Of a stretch of DNA of 64,000 nt, positions 1-11,239 are shown piece by piece. Both the position numbers and the translations under genes were made by a program. The stretch is from positions 9,370,501 to 9,434,500 of the forward strand of contig OY754470.1 in NCBI GenBank assembly GCA_963575645.1. Reading direction: 5' to 3'. How positions within the stretch are numbered: position 1 is the first letter of the stretch; each line of letters starts with the position of its first letter. Origin of the DNA: Xanthostigma xanthostigma. Lineage: Eukaryota; Arthropoda; Insecta; Raphidioptera; Raphidiidae. The notes below the pieces were generated by a model. That model saw only the letters and a program-made list of their open reading frames with translations, did no database searches and had not been told where the DNA came from.

Positions 1-1234
1 TTTTATTATTGAAGCTAACGTGACCAGTAATTGCTCGTGTTTTTCTCGGGAAAAGAAATACTATGACTAATTTGGAATGATTTAGCCACTATCACTTGGG
101 GGTCGGAAATGCATCATTTTTTTTTAAGATAATGACATTTCTGTGAAGAATTTTTATTTTATTTATTGTATGTTTTAACACAGAACATAAAATCTAACAG
201 TAAATTTCGTGGTTTTAGCTTTGAGAAGGTTGGCCAATTAGAAAGCTATATCAGATCAAGGAAAATTTCAGGCCAAAAAGAGAGGACATTTGTTTTTAAA
301 ATTTTTAACTCCCAAAATTCGGATTTTTGTAAAAAGACAACCGAAGTAGATTTTCTACAAAATGATGCATTTCCGAAATTAGTCTTCTTCTCCCCAGGAA
401 TACGAGAACTTACAGGTCACCCTGTACAAGCTGCAGTTATTGAGCCAGTCTTTTGAAAAGAAAATCAAAAACTGTACCTATTGTGAGGTCGTTTTAAGTG
501 CGAAACAAAAAAATCGAACGGCATTTAAACAAAACTCAAACCAACGATTCAATAGTGATATAATAGCCTCATTGCATATAGTGACGTATCTCCTTATCAG
601 GAACCGATACCGAAATTCCATGCGGTTCGGTTTTTAAGACGACCTTAATTCGGTTTTCGGTTAGCTAAAATGAGTAAATACGGTGCGGTTTTCGATTTTG
701 GTTCCCGCTCCTGAATAATTTTCACTCGTAGAGACAACACTAATCTGATTCAACACTGCGTAAAGCACATCACACACAGCCGTAATTTCAATGTGTGTGT
801 GTGTGAGCCGAGAGAGAAGAGTCAGGTCTTTATTTCATGAAAATACGCGATTTAATCTGCAACGTGCTATACACCTGTTTTATCGCGGTAATTTATCATG
901 AAATAAATTAGTTGCGAGGTGGTGTTTGTGTAGTGGTGGTATGTTACCTATATAGTGTACACTGTGCACTGGTGTAGGGTAGTGCACTGTGCACGATTAT
1001 AATGTATTTCTGATGTAAATGCGCTACGACGCACGCCGCGTGCGCCCCCAACGCTTTCACACAAACACACTGCATGTTGATATTAAAACGTTCACCTGCA
1101 AATATTCAGGTATATATTTTTATTTAGTTGGCAATTTTGGAAATTTTTATGTTGTTTAAACTTTAAGGTGCGAGTAATATTTATAAAAATTTAAAAACAA
1201 TAATTTTTTGTCCTAAAACTTTTGACAATAACTA
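1..1234. other. No gene recognised
   Basis: AT-rich sequence with short open frames that have no recognisable domain. Seen: a short GT-rich run near 795-805, and a stretch at 600-715 where the word CGGTTT recurs. I see no terminal repeats or target duplications that would define an element. Confidence 0.5.
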
Positions 1235-1273
1235 GTACATACTAAATAAATAAAATTATCGACCAATTTTTTC

Positions 1274-1326
1274 CAGGACCCTGATATTGAAAGTCGCGTA
1301 CTCTACCGCTTGAGCCAGTCGGCGCT
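1274..1326 (-). pseudogene. tRNA-Lys-like fragment in Helitron
   Basis: The minus strand reads GCGCCGACTGGCTCAAGCGG followed by an anticodon arm with loop CTTTCAA. It aligns with the 5' two thirds of the tRNA-Lys-like units at 48049-48121 and 49591-49663. The T arm and 3' acceptor strand are absent, so it cannot be a functional tRNA. It sits at the same internal position of the Helitron as the other two, so it was inherited with the element. Confidence 0.65.
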
Positions 1327-1595
1327 GGGTGAACACAGTGCTTAATATGAGTATATTTAGTTAGTGCATTTCACCTGAATAGAAGCTTATTTTTGAGATA
1401 CATTTGGAACATTTTTCATTAATGCTCCGGTCCTAATGGTCGTAGCGTGATTTTATATAGCCTATAGCCTTCCTCGATAAATGGGCTATCCAACAAAAAA
1501 AATGTTTTTCAATTCGAACCAGTAGCTCCTGAGATTAGCGTGTTCAAACAAACTAACAAACAAACAAACTCTTCTGCTTTATATATTAGTATAGA
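1275..1595 (-). mobile_element. Helitron, family 1, 5' part
   Basis: Read on the minus strand it starts TCTATACTAATATATAAAGC, preceded by A, as Helitrons that insert between A and T do. The body (words GGCTATAGGCTATA, AACGCGCTAATCTCAG) matches the copies at 7771-8132, 26856-27207, 47793-48540 and 49318-50047. It breaks off inside the tRNA-like segment, so the 3' hairpin and CTAG end are missing. Non-autonomous; no Rep/helicase coding. Confidence 0.75.
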
Positions 1596-1726
1596 TTATT
1601 TTTGTTAATATATTGAAAAAAATTGGTCGATAATTTTATTTATTTGAAGAGTTCTATTCAGACGTTAATCAAAGATTTGAATAACTATATTATATTGATG
1701 TGTTTCTACTGCTTATGCAATAATTT

Positions 1727-2265
1727 AAAAAACCGGAGTCGGACTCGCGCACTGAGGGTTCCGTACAAACTTGTAGGTATGTAAATAGTTTGTCCATCAC
1801 GGGAATCGAATCTGGAAGATTTTTTTCGCTTTGCCGTTGGAAAACTGTCGCACATAAGTCGCTGTTAGTCTACTAACTTCAAATACATTTTATAATCGCA
1901 AAAAAACTTTTTTTTCTGTGATGTAACTACAAATTTACAGTTTTCGGATTTTTCCCTTTACTTTTGCTATAAGACGTTGCTTCTTGCCCAATTTCATGGT
2001 TCTAGGTCAACAGAGAGTACCCTATTGGTTTTGACTCCCTTGCGAGTGTCAAAATACACGGTATAGATGATCGTATCTTTTGATTGCGTTGACTTATAAG
2101 AAGTTTATTTTTTACAGCTCCAAGGGATTGCAGACCTGAGTATTTGATATTAATTTCAACTTGAAATCTTCACGCGTTCCTGAGAAAAAGGATCTTGACA
2201 GATAGACGGACAACGAAGTAATCCTATAAGGGTTCCTTTTTTCCGTCTGAGGTACGGAATCCTTC
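1727..2265 (+). mobile_element. Dispersed retro-type repeat
   Basis: It opens with GAGTCGGACTCGCGCACTGA and GGGTTCCGTAC, and closes with a tract holding GACAGATAGACGGACAACGA and TATAAGGGTTCC, ending near GAGGTACGGAAT. From memory this pairing of ends is typical of a dispersed repeat very common in Lepidoptera; that is recall, not a search. No protein can be read. A fragment of the same start appears on the other strand at 38446-38505. Confidence 0.55.
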
Positions 2266-2504
2266 AAAAGTTTCTGTAAGCTCGAAAGATTGTTTGTCAC
2301 AATCATTTCAAAATATCTTTTCAATTATGAAATCTAAAATAATTCCGATTTGAATGCACTGAGCCTAACCTGTATTATGTACATATTTTACAGAAACAAT
2401 GTTGTTGACTACAGTGAATTCGTTAATGGAAATTTGCATTTTTAGTTAAGTCGGGACTTCAGAGGTAGTTACTGTTTCGAAATCTGTAAGTATACTGAGT
2501 GCAA

Positions 2505-2695
2505 CAAAAAAATATTGTTCGTGGACGTTTGGCCACGTCGCCCACGTGACAAGATACTGTTTTCTGATTAGTTCTAGCTCTAAAAAAGGAGACAAACTAG
2601 TACGAAAAATAGCTCCGGTTCTGATTTTGATATCCATTTTTCAATTTAGCACGCAAGCCCGCAGTGACGTCATTTCCATCCTCGTAGCTTATTTA
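2505..2695 (-). mobile_element. Remnant of the CACACGAG-TIR element
   Basis: On the minus strand it contains ATGACGTCACTGCGG, AAAATCAGAACCGGAGCTAT, a CCAATCAG-like segment and GTCACGTGGGCGACG, in the same order as the copies at 22895-23328 and 56488-57168. The terminal inverted repeats are lost. Confidence 0.55.
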
Positions 2696-2814
2696 CGTAC
2701 TTATCTGTTTCATTATAGATTTTGAAATAGAAAATTTAATTCAAACATTTTTAATTTAAAACATACTAATATATAAAATCATTTTTTTTTATATTGTTTT
2801 AGCTTAAATTTAAT

Positions 2815-2910
2815 TCTGAAGACGATCCAAATCCGGATTAAAACGTCAATTGATCAATTATTTTAATAAATCTGTCTGAAAAATTAGCCGGAAATTTTAT
2901 TTAATGAAGA
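2815..2910 (+). repeat. Decayed arm of GAAACGT-type repeat
   Basis: CTGAAGACGATCCAAATCCG then GATTAAAACGTC: the GAAGAW-hairpin-GAAACGT module of the 22-kb family, with a GATCC/GGATT stem and the GAAA changed to AAAA. It ends in a degraded form of the AAAATTGGTCGATAATTTTA tail. Confidence 0.6.
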
Positions 2911-3331
2911 AATTATAGGTATATGTTTTTTCATTATAGTGTATATTTTCTGTACCATTCGATATACCTATTATTGTATAGTAAATATACGTACCTTCAG
3001 ACCGTAATCTGGTGCGTCGGGTCTATTACCGTATCTTTTGTTCTAATTCAAGAGGGCAATCTTAATTATAATCTACCTGTAGTTGTAAATCAAATTGCCG
3101 CACTCTTGGAATTTATTGTTTCCCCTTTGCTTCTTGCATCTCTTTCTGTTTCACTCGCCTTTTCTGTCTCCGCCATTCGCATTTAACAAATCTGGTTATT
3201 TTGTATACAAAACCCGTTTTTCTTTTTTATATTTTTTGTCACTTTGTATTATCTATTCCGAAAAAGTCTGATAACTGCAGCATTACATAAACGTATAATA
3301 TTAGTTTTAAATACAATTTTATGGTTAAAAA

Positions 3332-3536
3332 AATTGGTTGTCTGTAAAGTCGGTTTACGGACGATAGTTTTACGTGATAACGTATTCCGTAATACATAAC
3401 CTAAATTTTAGTAGCTGTCAAACTTGGGCCGAAGCATACTGCGCTCTCGCTTGCACGCACAGGGTCAGGCGGAACGTTACAATTTTTCGTGCGTACAGCT
3501 GGTGTTTCATCAATTTATAAGACGTTATCACGTCAA
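3332..3536 (-). mobile_element. GACGTGATAACGT element, short copy
   Basis: Runs from ATTGGTTGTCTGTAAAGTCG to GACGTTATCACGTCA. The same ends occur at 4975-5441, 8484-8700, 17824-18525 and 44513-45114, with very different interior lengths (about 200 to 700 bp). Seen: the word ACGTGATAACGT occurs near both ends. I see no coding capacity and cannot assign a superfamily. Copies sit next to T-runs or A-runs, so target duplications cannot be read. Confidence 0.7.
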
Positions 3537-3617
3537 AAACATAAAAATTATGTTCAAAAGTAGACCCATATTTTAATCAACCATATACGTTCAAAAACTT
3601 ATGGGATTTATAATCAA

Positions 3618-4213
3618 CTAGTGTGATCTGTGCGAATTATTCGCACTAAATAAGTATAATAATTATCACTTTACAAAATTATTTTTTAAATATGATTGCA
3701 GGTATTCAATTCGTTTCTAATTTTGCACACTGCTTATAACGTTCTTCTTTTTGTTGTATTTACAATATGAAGCTCAGATGACAGATCGAAGAAATATTTT
3801 ACTAAAATTGTCATATAGAGGCGCAAGTAGCAAAAGCGTTGAGCTAAGCCGTCAGATGGCATCATGCAGCATTGCTGTGACGTTGTTCAGCGTTGCTCGC
3901 TGTTTCTAAATTATAGTCGTCAGATGGCAGTATGCAGTATTGTGTCTGTTGTATTACAATATGAAGGTCAGATGACAGATCGAAGTGTTGACGTTGTTTC
4001 AAAATTAAAGCCGTCAGATGGCAGACGTTGTTCAGCGTTGCTGTATTTTAATTAATTTACAAAAACAAAAGCAATAATAAATTTTTTAGTTGTCGATGTC
4101 AGTAGAGCAAGCAATTATCTGTAAAATGATATATAATTTATGTGGAGAAATTGTGAGGTTCTTTCTAAAAAGGGAGGCAAACATCTTAAACCTTAGCGTA
4201 TTAATATATATGA
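3618..4213 (-). mobile_element. Helitron, family 2, complete
   Basis: On the minus strand it begins TCATATATATTAATA and ends with the hairpin GTGCGAATAATTCGCAC, about 12 bases, then CTAG. It lies between A and T with no target duplication. These are the standard structural marks of a Helitron. Interior: partial repeats built from ATTACAATATGAAG, CAGATGACAGATCGAAG and GCCGTCAGATGGCA. Other copies: 37113-37694 (plus strand) and 63035-63619. Non-autonomous. Confidence 0.85.
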
Positions 4214-4280
4214 TGATATGAGTGCGGATTGAATATTTTGTAAAGGGATATGCATCATAAGTTTATATAAAAGGTAAAGT

Positions 4281-4490
4281 TTGTAAGTTTGGATATAGGA
4301 GGTAGTTAATCTCCGAAACTACTCATGCTATTTCAAAAATGTTTTCACCAATATTTAGAACGGTCCTTCAGGATGGACATAGGCTATATATTAACGTATT
4401 AAAATATTTTCGTGGAGACCAGTTTTGCAACGTAAGTCGACAAAAAAAGCGATGGCAATTTACAAATTCGGGCGAAGCCGGACCAGACTG
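4281..4490 (+). mobile_element. Helitron-like fragment, family 3
   Basis: Shares AATCTCCGAAACTACTCAT, CACCAATATTTAGAA, CTTCAGGATGGACATAG and CGTGGAGACC with 50636-50841. Its 3' side carries TTCGGGCGAAGCCGGACC, which can form a small GC hairpin as near Helitron 3' ends, but the CTAG end is not preserved. Weaker than families 1 and 2. Confidence 0.5.
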
Positions 4491-4974
4491 GCGGTTGTAT
4501 TTAAAAAGTTAATATTCCAGACTAGATGTCTGCAATCTAAAACATTTAATTTTAGCAAAGGAGATTCAGAAAATGATATAAAGAATTTATTACCAAACGG
4601 ATGATATAAAAAGTTGATTGAAATTTCTAGATCCATGCTCCGTATAGTTTTGATATAGGTATACAGGTAATCTAATGCATGCACATGATTGTATTATAGA
4701 AGTTATGTATGTGTTGTAGAACAGTGTTAACGGTTCAAAGCGCTACTGGTGTCCTGCTAGTCCCACAGTCCCCAGACAAATTTGAAACATAATTACGTTG
4801 TTACCTCCCCATAATACTGCCGTGTCACTATAGGCTCCGCTCTATGCTCTTTACATGTAAAAGAATATAAATATGTATAGGTATACAAAAAAATAGATGA
4901 AATACAATTTATTCACATAATTGTCTCAAGTTACTATATTTTTTTCAGGCGACTCTAAAACCAAGGTTTCGTTT
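4491..4974. other. No gene recognised
   Basis: Unique-looking AT-rich sequence. No repeat boundary, RNA gene or protein similarity seen. Confidence 0.5.
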
Positions 4975-5441
4975 TTGACGTGATAACGTCTTATAAATTG
5001 ATGAATCACCAATCTTATAAATTGATAAAACACCGGCTGCATGCACTATAAAGTGTAACGTTCCTAACGTTCCGCCTGACCCTGTGCGTGCTTTTCTCGA
5101 AAACGGCCCTAACGATTTGGATGAAATTTACTGAAAAGGGATTTTGGGGGGCAAAAAATCGTTTTAGCTAGGTCTCATCTCTCGAAATTTTATCAAAATA
5201 TTATGACAGCTAATCTTTGAGACTTAAAATAAATACGAAAGAAAGAAAGTTAAAAAAAACAATTATATTATAGGTGGTGAGTAATTTAAATAAATAAAAT
5301 TAACCTAAATTTGAAGCGAAAGATGCAATATCATAGATTCGAATTATTATAATTATTATATAAATTTAGGTTATGTATTACGAAATACGTTATCACGTAA
5401 AACTATCGTCCGTAAACCGACTTTACAGACAACCAATTTTT
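4975..5441 (+). mobile_element. GACGTGATAACGT element
   Basis: Forward copy from TTGACGTGATAACGTCTTAT to GACAACCAATTTTT. The left end holds two ATAAATTGAT words, GTAACGTTCCTAACGTTCCG and CCTGACCCTGTGCGTGC. The interior (5090-5345) matches 44640-45015 and, reversed, 60525-60770. The right end carries TACGTTATCACGTAAAACTA. No coding. Confidence 0.75.
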
Positions 5442-5571
5442 GAGTTAAAAAAGTTCTTTAATATTTTTTGCAATGCGAAAAAATAAAAAAAAAATTCACT
5501 AAAATGTTTTGACGACAAAAATTTTTGCAATCCTGTAGAAATCTCATTTTGAGTGAAACGTTCTTAATATT

Positions 5572-5903
5572 GGAAGATTAAAGGATGAATCCTGGCGGCA
5601 TAGGATTTATTTTATACATAACAACAATACTGAGAAAACAGACAGCATAAGTTTATTTATTTTACTTCTAATTTTTTTAACTTTAACTTTAACAACAATA
5701 ATTTAAAACTTTTTATACCTATATAAATCTTCTAGATTCTCCGAAGATAGCATAAAGTTTGCCGAAACGTCAGATAATAAAATGCAATAAAAAAAACCTT
5801 CAGTATTTGCTTAGTTCATCGATCCTATGCCACAAGGATTCATCCTTTAATCTTCCAACATTTAAACAGGATCATCATCACTAAATTATTAGAGTTATTT
5901 TTC
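5572..5903. mobile_element. Inverted-repeat GAAACGT element (family E)
   Basis: Left arm is short (GGATGAATCCTGGCGGCATA); the right arm carries CCGAAGATAGCATAAAGTTT, then GCCGAAACGTC, and ends in CCTATGCCACAAGGATTCAT and AGAGTTATTTTTCAC. It is flanked by ACGTTCTTAATATT (5558-5571) and ACGTTCTTATAATT (5904-5917), 12 of 14 matching, read as a target duplication. A fuller copy is at 20273-20758. Confidence 0.7.
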
Positions 5904-5917
5904 ACGTTCTTATAATT

Positions 5918-6773
5918 CTGTTTTTTTTTGGGGTTTTAAAAATTAAAAAACACATTTTCACCACACGATTATCTAAAAATACTTTGGAATCAGTTACCCG
6001 TTCAATTGTTTTGTTGTTGTAATTAGCAATCACTGAAAATCAGGGCATGTTTATTAATTTTCAATTTATTTCGACCGTTTATAAAGAAATGTAGGTACAA
6101 TCGCTCCATGAGACTGTCGCGAACAGTTGTCATTCGTGTTTTTACGTATAACCTCAAAGCTGATTGTCTGGAATTTATCTGTGTTTTTAAGTAATCAATT
6201 AATTAGTGTAATTAATAAGCGTACTTTTTGTGGTGTAATATTACTATACAAATATACTATTTGTCTTCAAATATTTATTTGGTTATTATTTAAAAAAAAA
6301 CTTCAACATTTAAGTTACAGCTACTATCATCTTCTCATAGCTTGAAGTCGAATTGCATTTGTTTCAAACAAAAACATAACATTCAGGATGATGTTTATTT
6401 CTTTTTGTAAATTTACAACGTAAATCGTAGAGCCGTATATATTTCACCTGGCAATAAACTTATACAAACACATTCACATATTTAATAGTGAATTTCGCCA
6501 ACTACTATTAACATTAAAACCCACTTTAGACGGTAACAACTGTAGTACGGTTCGCTCATTCTAAATAGTGATTCATTGATTTATTCCTCACAATATAATA
6601 TAAGCGGCATAATTTTTATGCTCGGGATGGGTATTTTTCACAGTGTGAGCAAAGAGATGGCACAATCGACTGAATTTTATCGAAGTACATGTGTGAGATT
6701 TTAAAGTAGTATTTAACACGTGAGATCTCCACTCCGCCCACTGCCTTTCATTTTACGCTCTGTCGCACCGTGA
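5918..6773. other. No gene recognised
   Basis: AT-rich. 6640-6770 is somewhat less AT-rich and leads into LTR-like sequence, so the 5' part of that LTR may lie here, but I could not find its start. Confidence 0.4.
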
Positions 6774-6879
6774 ATGAACTCTCTAATTAACAAGGTTATT
6801 AAATACAGATGTCATCTCACTCTGTTGGATAGTAGTGGGGAGATGACGTCATCCGGTAGACTAGCAATTGACTTTGTAT

Positions 6880-7044
6880 TCTTCATTACTAGTCCTATTA
6901 TTTTATTAGTTAGAACTGTCGTTTTGTTTCTGTTACGCTATATAAACAAGTGCTTTTAAGTTTGTCACGTGTTTGTTTTGTTAACGTTATTACTATTGTA
7001 AATAAATATTTTCCACCATCACGAATTAAAACATTTTTGTTACA
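6880..7044 (+). mobile_element. 3' part of an LTR
   Basis: From TTAGTTAGAACTGTCG to the end TTTTTGTTACA it aligns with the end of the LTR-like unit at 58418-58859: a GTTTTGTTTCTGTT word, then TGTAAATAAATATTTTCCACC (a possible polyadenylation region) and a TGTTACA terminus. No protein and no second LTR nearby. Confidence 0.55.
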
Positions 7045-7770
7045 CTGGGAACTATTAGTCTTTTAAATAGTGTTCATTAAACACAGACAAAACTAAACGC
7101 TAGATAGTGAAAGCGGACATACGAATGTACATTTTAGTTGTGTAAGTAGGACATCATAAAACAAATCTTTAGTGTTTTAAAAATATAAATTAATCTTGCA
7201 TTAAATGTCAAGATATCAAGTGACGGAACACGTGTATGGCTGATGTACAACACGCATCAAAAAGCTGGAAGCATCGGCAATATTTAAATAACATGGCATG
7301 CCTAATATTCCTGTAGGAATAACGGGATGTTTGTTATGTATGAATAATATGCGTACAGTCTTATCCATCTTCATTCCCTGTAAAGGTGTTGTAAACATGG
7401 AGATAATAAAATATAGGGGAAACGACAAAGGAGTTATTAAGAACCAGTGTTGCCAAATTAGGGATAAAGAACCGCCATCAACTTGGAATGGGGACTGACT
7501 GACTGTCCTAGAGGGACGGCAGAACGTTAGAATTTTTTAAATTACGAATTTAAAACGTTGGCAAAACTCAAAGTGTACAACTCGCAAGTTGTTTTTTCGT
7601 GTTAATTTTTGCAAAAAGAGATTTTGCCAGCTGATTCCAAAAAGGTTTGATATTAACTATTCAAATTAATTAAGCAAATTGGATATCTGTGACTGGAAAA
7701 AATTGGAGGGGAGGCGACTAAAAATATAGACCCTGTCTAGAGGACTGTAAAAATTTTAATTAGCTCAAGA
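7045..7770. other. No gene recognised
   Basis: No repeat or peptide I recognise. The two overlapping open frames near 7216-7498 lie opposite each other and show no domain. Confidence 0.5.
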
Positions 7771-8132
7771 TTCACCCGGGTGAAAAAGAACGAATGGGGG
7801 GGGGGGGATCATCAGTACGCACATTTATCTTAGTTTATCGAGATGAATGTTGTGTCCAAATTTCATGATGATCGGGGTTACCGTTCAAAAGTTTTTGTCG
7901 GACGGACTTTTAAGTTACATTTTGCAACATTTTTCATTGATGCTCCGCTCCTATTGGTCGTAGCGTTATATTATATAATATATAGCCTATAGCCTTCCTC
8001 GATAAATGGGCTATCCAACAAAAAAAACATTTTTCAATTCGAACCAGTAGTTCCTGAGATTAGCGCGTTTAATCAAACAAACAAACAAACAAACAAACTG
8101 TTCAGCTTTATATATTAGTATTAGTATATAGA
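7771..8132 (-). mobile_element. Helitron, family 1, 3' end clipped
   Basis: On the minus strand it starts with TC (8131-8132) after A, runs through AAACGCGCTAATCTCAGG, GGCTATAGGCTATATAT and ACCCCGATCATCATGAAATT, and reaches CACCCGGGTGAA. The following hairpin half and CTAG are missing. Versus 26856-27207 it is collinear and lacks the tRNA-bearing insert, so it is the simple form of the family. A long G run at 7797-7807 interrupts it. Confidence 0.8.
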
Positions 8133-8167
8133 TGATTAACACAGTCTTTTCTCGAACCAAAAATCCT

Positions 8168-8274
8168 TTTATTGATCTAAAATCTTAGGGTGCCGTTCGA
8201 ACAAAATTTTTGTCATCTTCGGACCAAAAACAAACTTGCTTGAAACGTCGCCCTAACAATTTAGATCAATAAAT
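8168..8274. repeat. Small inverted-repeat GAAACGT-like element
   Basis: Inverted arms CTTTTATTGATCTAAAATCT and its near reverse complement at 8247-8274. Inside are both strands of a GAAGAT module: reversed at about 8196-8222 (GAAGATGACAAAAATTTTGT then TCGAACGG) and forward TTGCTTGAAACGTCGCCC. A compact, degraded example of the architecture. Confidence 0.45.
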
Positions 8275-8483
8275 GGATTGAACGCATCAATATTGTTGAC
8301 TTTTTTTGTGAAAATCTACAGTTCAAAATCTTTCATTAATGTACATTTCTATGATATCCTTATCCTTTTATTCAAGCTTAAATACCAGAGGCTTACGATA
8401 CCAGATATATAACTGCAATCTGGTTACGACCAAATATGTAATATTAAATATTAACAATTTCAATAACGACAGAATCAAAAAAA

Positions 8484-8700
8484 AAAATTGGTTGTCTGTA
8501 AAGTCGGTTTACGGACGATAGTTTTACGTGATAACGTATTCCGTAATACATAACCTAAATTTTAGTAGCTGTCAAACTTGGGCCGAAGCATACTGCGCTC
8601 TCGCTTGCACGCACAGGGTCAGGCGGAACGTTAGGAACGTTACACTTTTTCGTGCGTGCAGCTGGTGTTTCATCAATTTATAAGACGTTATCACGTCAAA
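8484..8700 (-). mobile_element. GACGTGATAACGT element, short copy
   Basis: Near-identical to 3332-3536: ATTGGTTGTCTGTAAAGTCG at one end, GACGTTATCACGTCA at the other, with GGGTCAGGCGGAACGTTAGG between. The close match between two short copies suggests a short mobile form rather than random truncation. Confidence 0.75.
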
Positions 8701-8702
8701 AA

Positions 8703-8785
8703 ATAGTCGTCGTGGGTCGCCTGGCAGATGTAAAACATACATTTAAGCGACATTCTAGTAACTTAATTTCGCCCTGTAACTAAAT
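8703..8785. repeat. Fragment shared with 16336-16412
   Basis: GTCGTCGTGGGTCGCCTGGC and CAGATGTAAAA, ending AATTTCGCCCTGTAACT, are the reverse complement of the right end of the 15.8-16.4 kb element. A terminal fragment of an unidentified transposon. Confidence 0.5.
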
Positions 8786-9967
8786 TTTTGCCTGTCATGT
8801 TAAAAACAAGTATACTATTGTCGGATAGAAAGGCACACGCAGTACACAGTGTAAAGTATACGCGAGTCGAGAGTGATGGCGAAGAGGGGGAGAGCATCAT
8901 GCCGTTTGTCGTGACGTTTTACTGCCAAGACGCGCCAATAGATGTTTCACACCCAAAAAAAAATAAATGCTGGCTCTCTCTCTCTGAAGAAAGTTTTGAC
9001 TTTCCAAGTAAGTACGCCGCTGATTACATAATGTCGAAGGGAGGAATACCTATAGGTTATATAGTTCACGTTACGGTACATCAATTTTATGAATAAATAC
9101 TATGTAATAATTTGAAAAACATGTTTTTGCCAGAAAAGTACACGTATAGAATAAAAACAACGAAACGCGTATATAGAATGTATAGAATCCATGAATAAAT
9201 TTACCGTTGGAAAATGATCGAGGTAAATTATGAGTAGTATTGAGGTAAAAAAGAGCAAGACAGCAAACTTATTATACTCAATTTGGTTTAATATATCTCT
9301 TACATCCCATAAAAAAATAAATGTAATCATCTCGTCTAACTTTCAGCGAAAATTAAGAAAAAAATAATCCTGTTGGGATTTTACCTGGCGGCGGAGCCCA
9401 TTTCAAAAAATTCAATATGGCCGCCTTATGCGATTTTTTATCATTGACAGTATACAAGGTTCCGATGTTTTATTTAGAATGTATTTATGTCCGAGGAAGA
9501 AATTTGTCATTAGAATGATAACTAATCCTTCAAACCGTAATTATATTTAAAAAAAAATCGCGGGTGTTTGTCAATATAGTAATATGCGGCAGAATCATTG
9601 ATGTAAGCTGTTGTGATAAGGTTAACTTTGTAGCTTTCATACAAACGTCGAAATGAACACAATCTTAAATACAACTTACCAGGTGAATAACCGCTTTGAA
9701 ATTTTGTGAACAAATTCTATGGCTCGGAAGAGAATTCTGAACATTTGTCACTTTTTTCCAATGATAATAATGTATATCCATGTTTTCAACATCACCAAAA
9801 TACACATTTATTCTGGACATGCCACGTCGAGGGAAAGAATGAAAGATTATATCAACATTTACACTTATTACACTTGATCTACTAACACCATTAGGTACTG
9901 AACAACACATACCATGCTTCTTCTTCGATTTTTCAATGACGTATGCTCTATAAATCCACGGAGGATG
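8786..9967. other. No gene recognised
   Basis: The 102-codon open frame at 8788-9096 has no domain I know, abuts a transposon end and shows no conserved motif. From 9100 to 9960 I see nothing beyond AT-rich sequence and short chance frames. Confidence 0.45.
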
Positions 9968-10128
9968 CAGTTAAGTCTACACAGTTGAATCCACGGTGGG
10001 GACAGTTATGTCCACAGTGGGCACTAATGTCCACAGTAGACACAGTTTTGTCCACGGTGGACACAGTTTTGTCTACGTGGACACTAATGTTCATGGTGGA
10101 CACAGTTATGTTCACGGTGAAAACAGTA
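9968..10128. repeat. 21-bp tandem array of palindromic units
   Basis: About seven units of 19-21 bp on the pattern ACAGTTNTGTCCACGGTGGA plus C. The core GTCCACNGTGGAC is its own reverse complement. Because the period is close to a multiple of three, both strands stay open, producing frames that translate to low-complexity STVDTV-like peptide; I do not regard those as genes. Confidence 0.85.
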
Positions 10129-10731
10129 TTTATTAAAATAAAAAATTTGACTTCAAACACAGGCACGTGTGTAAAGCATGGCGTCCTAGCTCGTGTTCAG
10201 GGTCTGCGACAATTTTGCTAACCTCTAAGGGGTAAGTACGCGAAAAAGTATAGAAAATGTTGGGGTAGGCAAGGAATCGTGACGCAACAGCCATCTAATC
10301 GCAAACAGTCCACAATGTGCCGGTACATAGGTATATATATATATACAGTATGCAGTCGAGACATAACGAAAGAACAAACACAGACAAGAGAGCATGAGGG
10401 CAACGGGCAACGGTGAATCGGCAACGTTTTGCTATTGTGATTGATTTATTGCGACGTTGATTGATTGAACTTTTCTCTGGTGAGTTGAATAATGTAATGT
10501 ACTATGTAGGTATGTAGAATGAGCCGAGGTGAGTGAAGTATGTTCATTGTAGAGATATTATGGCTGTACCTATAAGAGTATAGAATGAACCAAAAGTTTA
10601 TTTTTCTAATCAAGGCGATCGGTAGATCGCTGAGTTCGTGAGATAAACGATCTACTAAAAGCCTAATTTAACGTAATTATTATTAGACAGTTTGACTTTT
10701 CATTTTTATACCGAGAGATAATCCTACTTAT
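10129..10731. other. No gene recognised
   Basis: No recognisable element or RNA gene. A short AT dinucleotide run lies at 10331-10346. Confidence 0.5.
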
Positions 10732-10995
10732 TGTGACGTTCGCTGCGCACAGGTAGAAGCGTTTTGTAGAAGCAGGTAACCAATAACCCCAACTCTCTAG
10801 AATTGAATGTCGGTGCAGGTATAGATGAGTTTTTGTAAAAGCAGGTAGCTTCCAGTATCTTCCTAGAATTGCCTGAAGAATAGTATAGAACATTCTCGAA
10901 CATTCGAGAAGAAAAAAAGGCCGCAGAATTGCGTAAGAAAATATCGACCCAGGTAGATTTTTTCCAGAATGTTCGGCAACGCGGCGGTAGAAGCA

Positions 10996-11035
10996 TATAA
11001 ATAGACCACGCCTTCAGTTCACAAGTCAGTCGAAC
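10996..11035 (+). promoter_or_regulatory. TATA box and initiator of an LTR
   Basis: TATAAATA followed 15-30 bases later by CTTCAGTTC and AGTCAGTCG, which fit the arthropod TCAGT initiator. The same arrangement recurs at 31334 (TATATAA, then GTCAGTCAG) and 58485 (TATAAAA, then GTCAGTCAG). Retroelement promoter by context. Confidence 0.55.
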
Positions 11036-11239
11036 AGACACAGTTTTGTAGTGCTAATAATACGTGTGTTCGGTCGCCAGACATAAATTCATTGAGTTCA
11101 CATATAAATTTTCATAGAGCGCTTAGAATATAAATCTTGTATATATTTCTGTGTACAGATCGACTTCGCATTACTATTTTATTACCTACTTAGAATTTAG
11201 TTGTTTTGTTTGTTATCTTATATATATTTATCGATGTCC

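Larger units (their letters stand above)
1243..1681. repeat. Inverted arms of a GAAACGT-type repeat around a Helitron
   Basis: The left piece (1243-1274) reads as the reverse complement of the outer end of the repeat family seen whole at 14007-14367 and 21907-22268 (word TTGGTCGATAATTTTATTTA). The right piece (1596-1681) is the same end in forward orientation and runs on to CAGACGTTAATCAAAGATTT. Between them lies a truncated Helitron. The hairpin module of the family is missing here. Inference: a decayed inverted pair disrupted by another element. Confidence 0.6.

Noticed and set aside
8788-9096. 102-codon open frame
   Set aside because: No domain; lies next to a transposon end; length is within chance for 64 kb in six frames.
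9943-10221. Open frames on both strands
   Set aside because: Explained by the near-21-bp period of the array.
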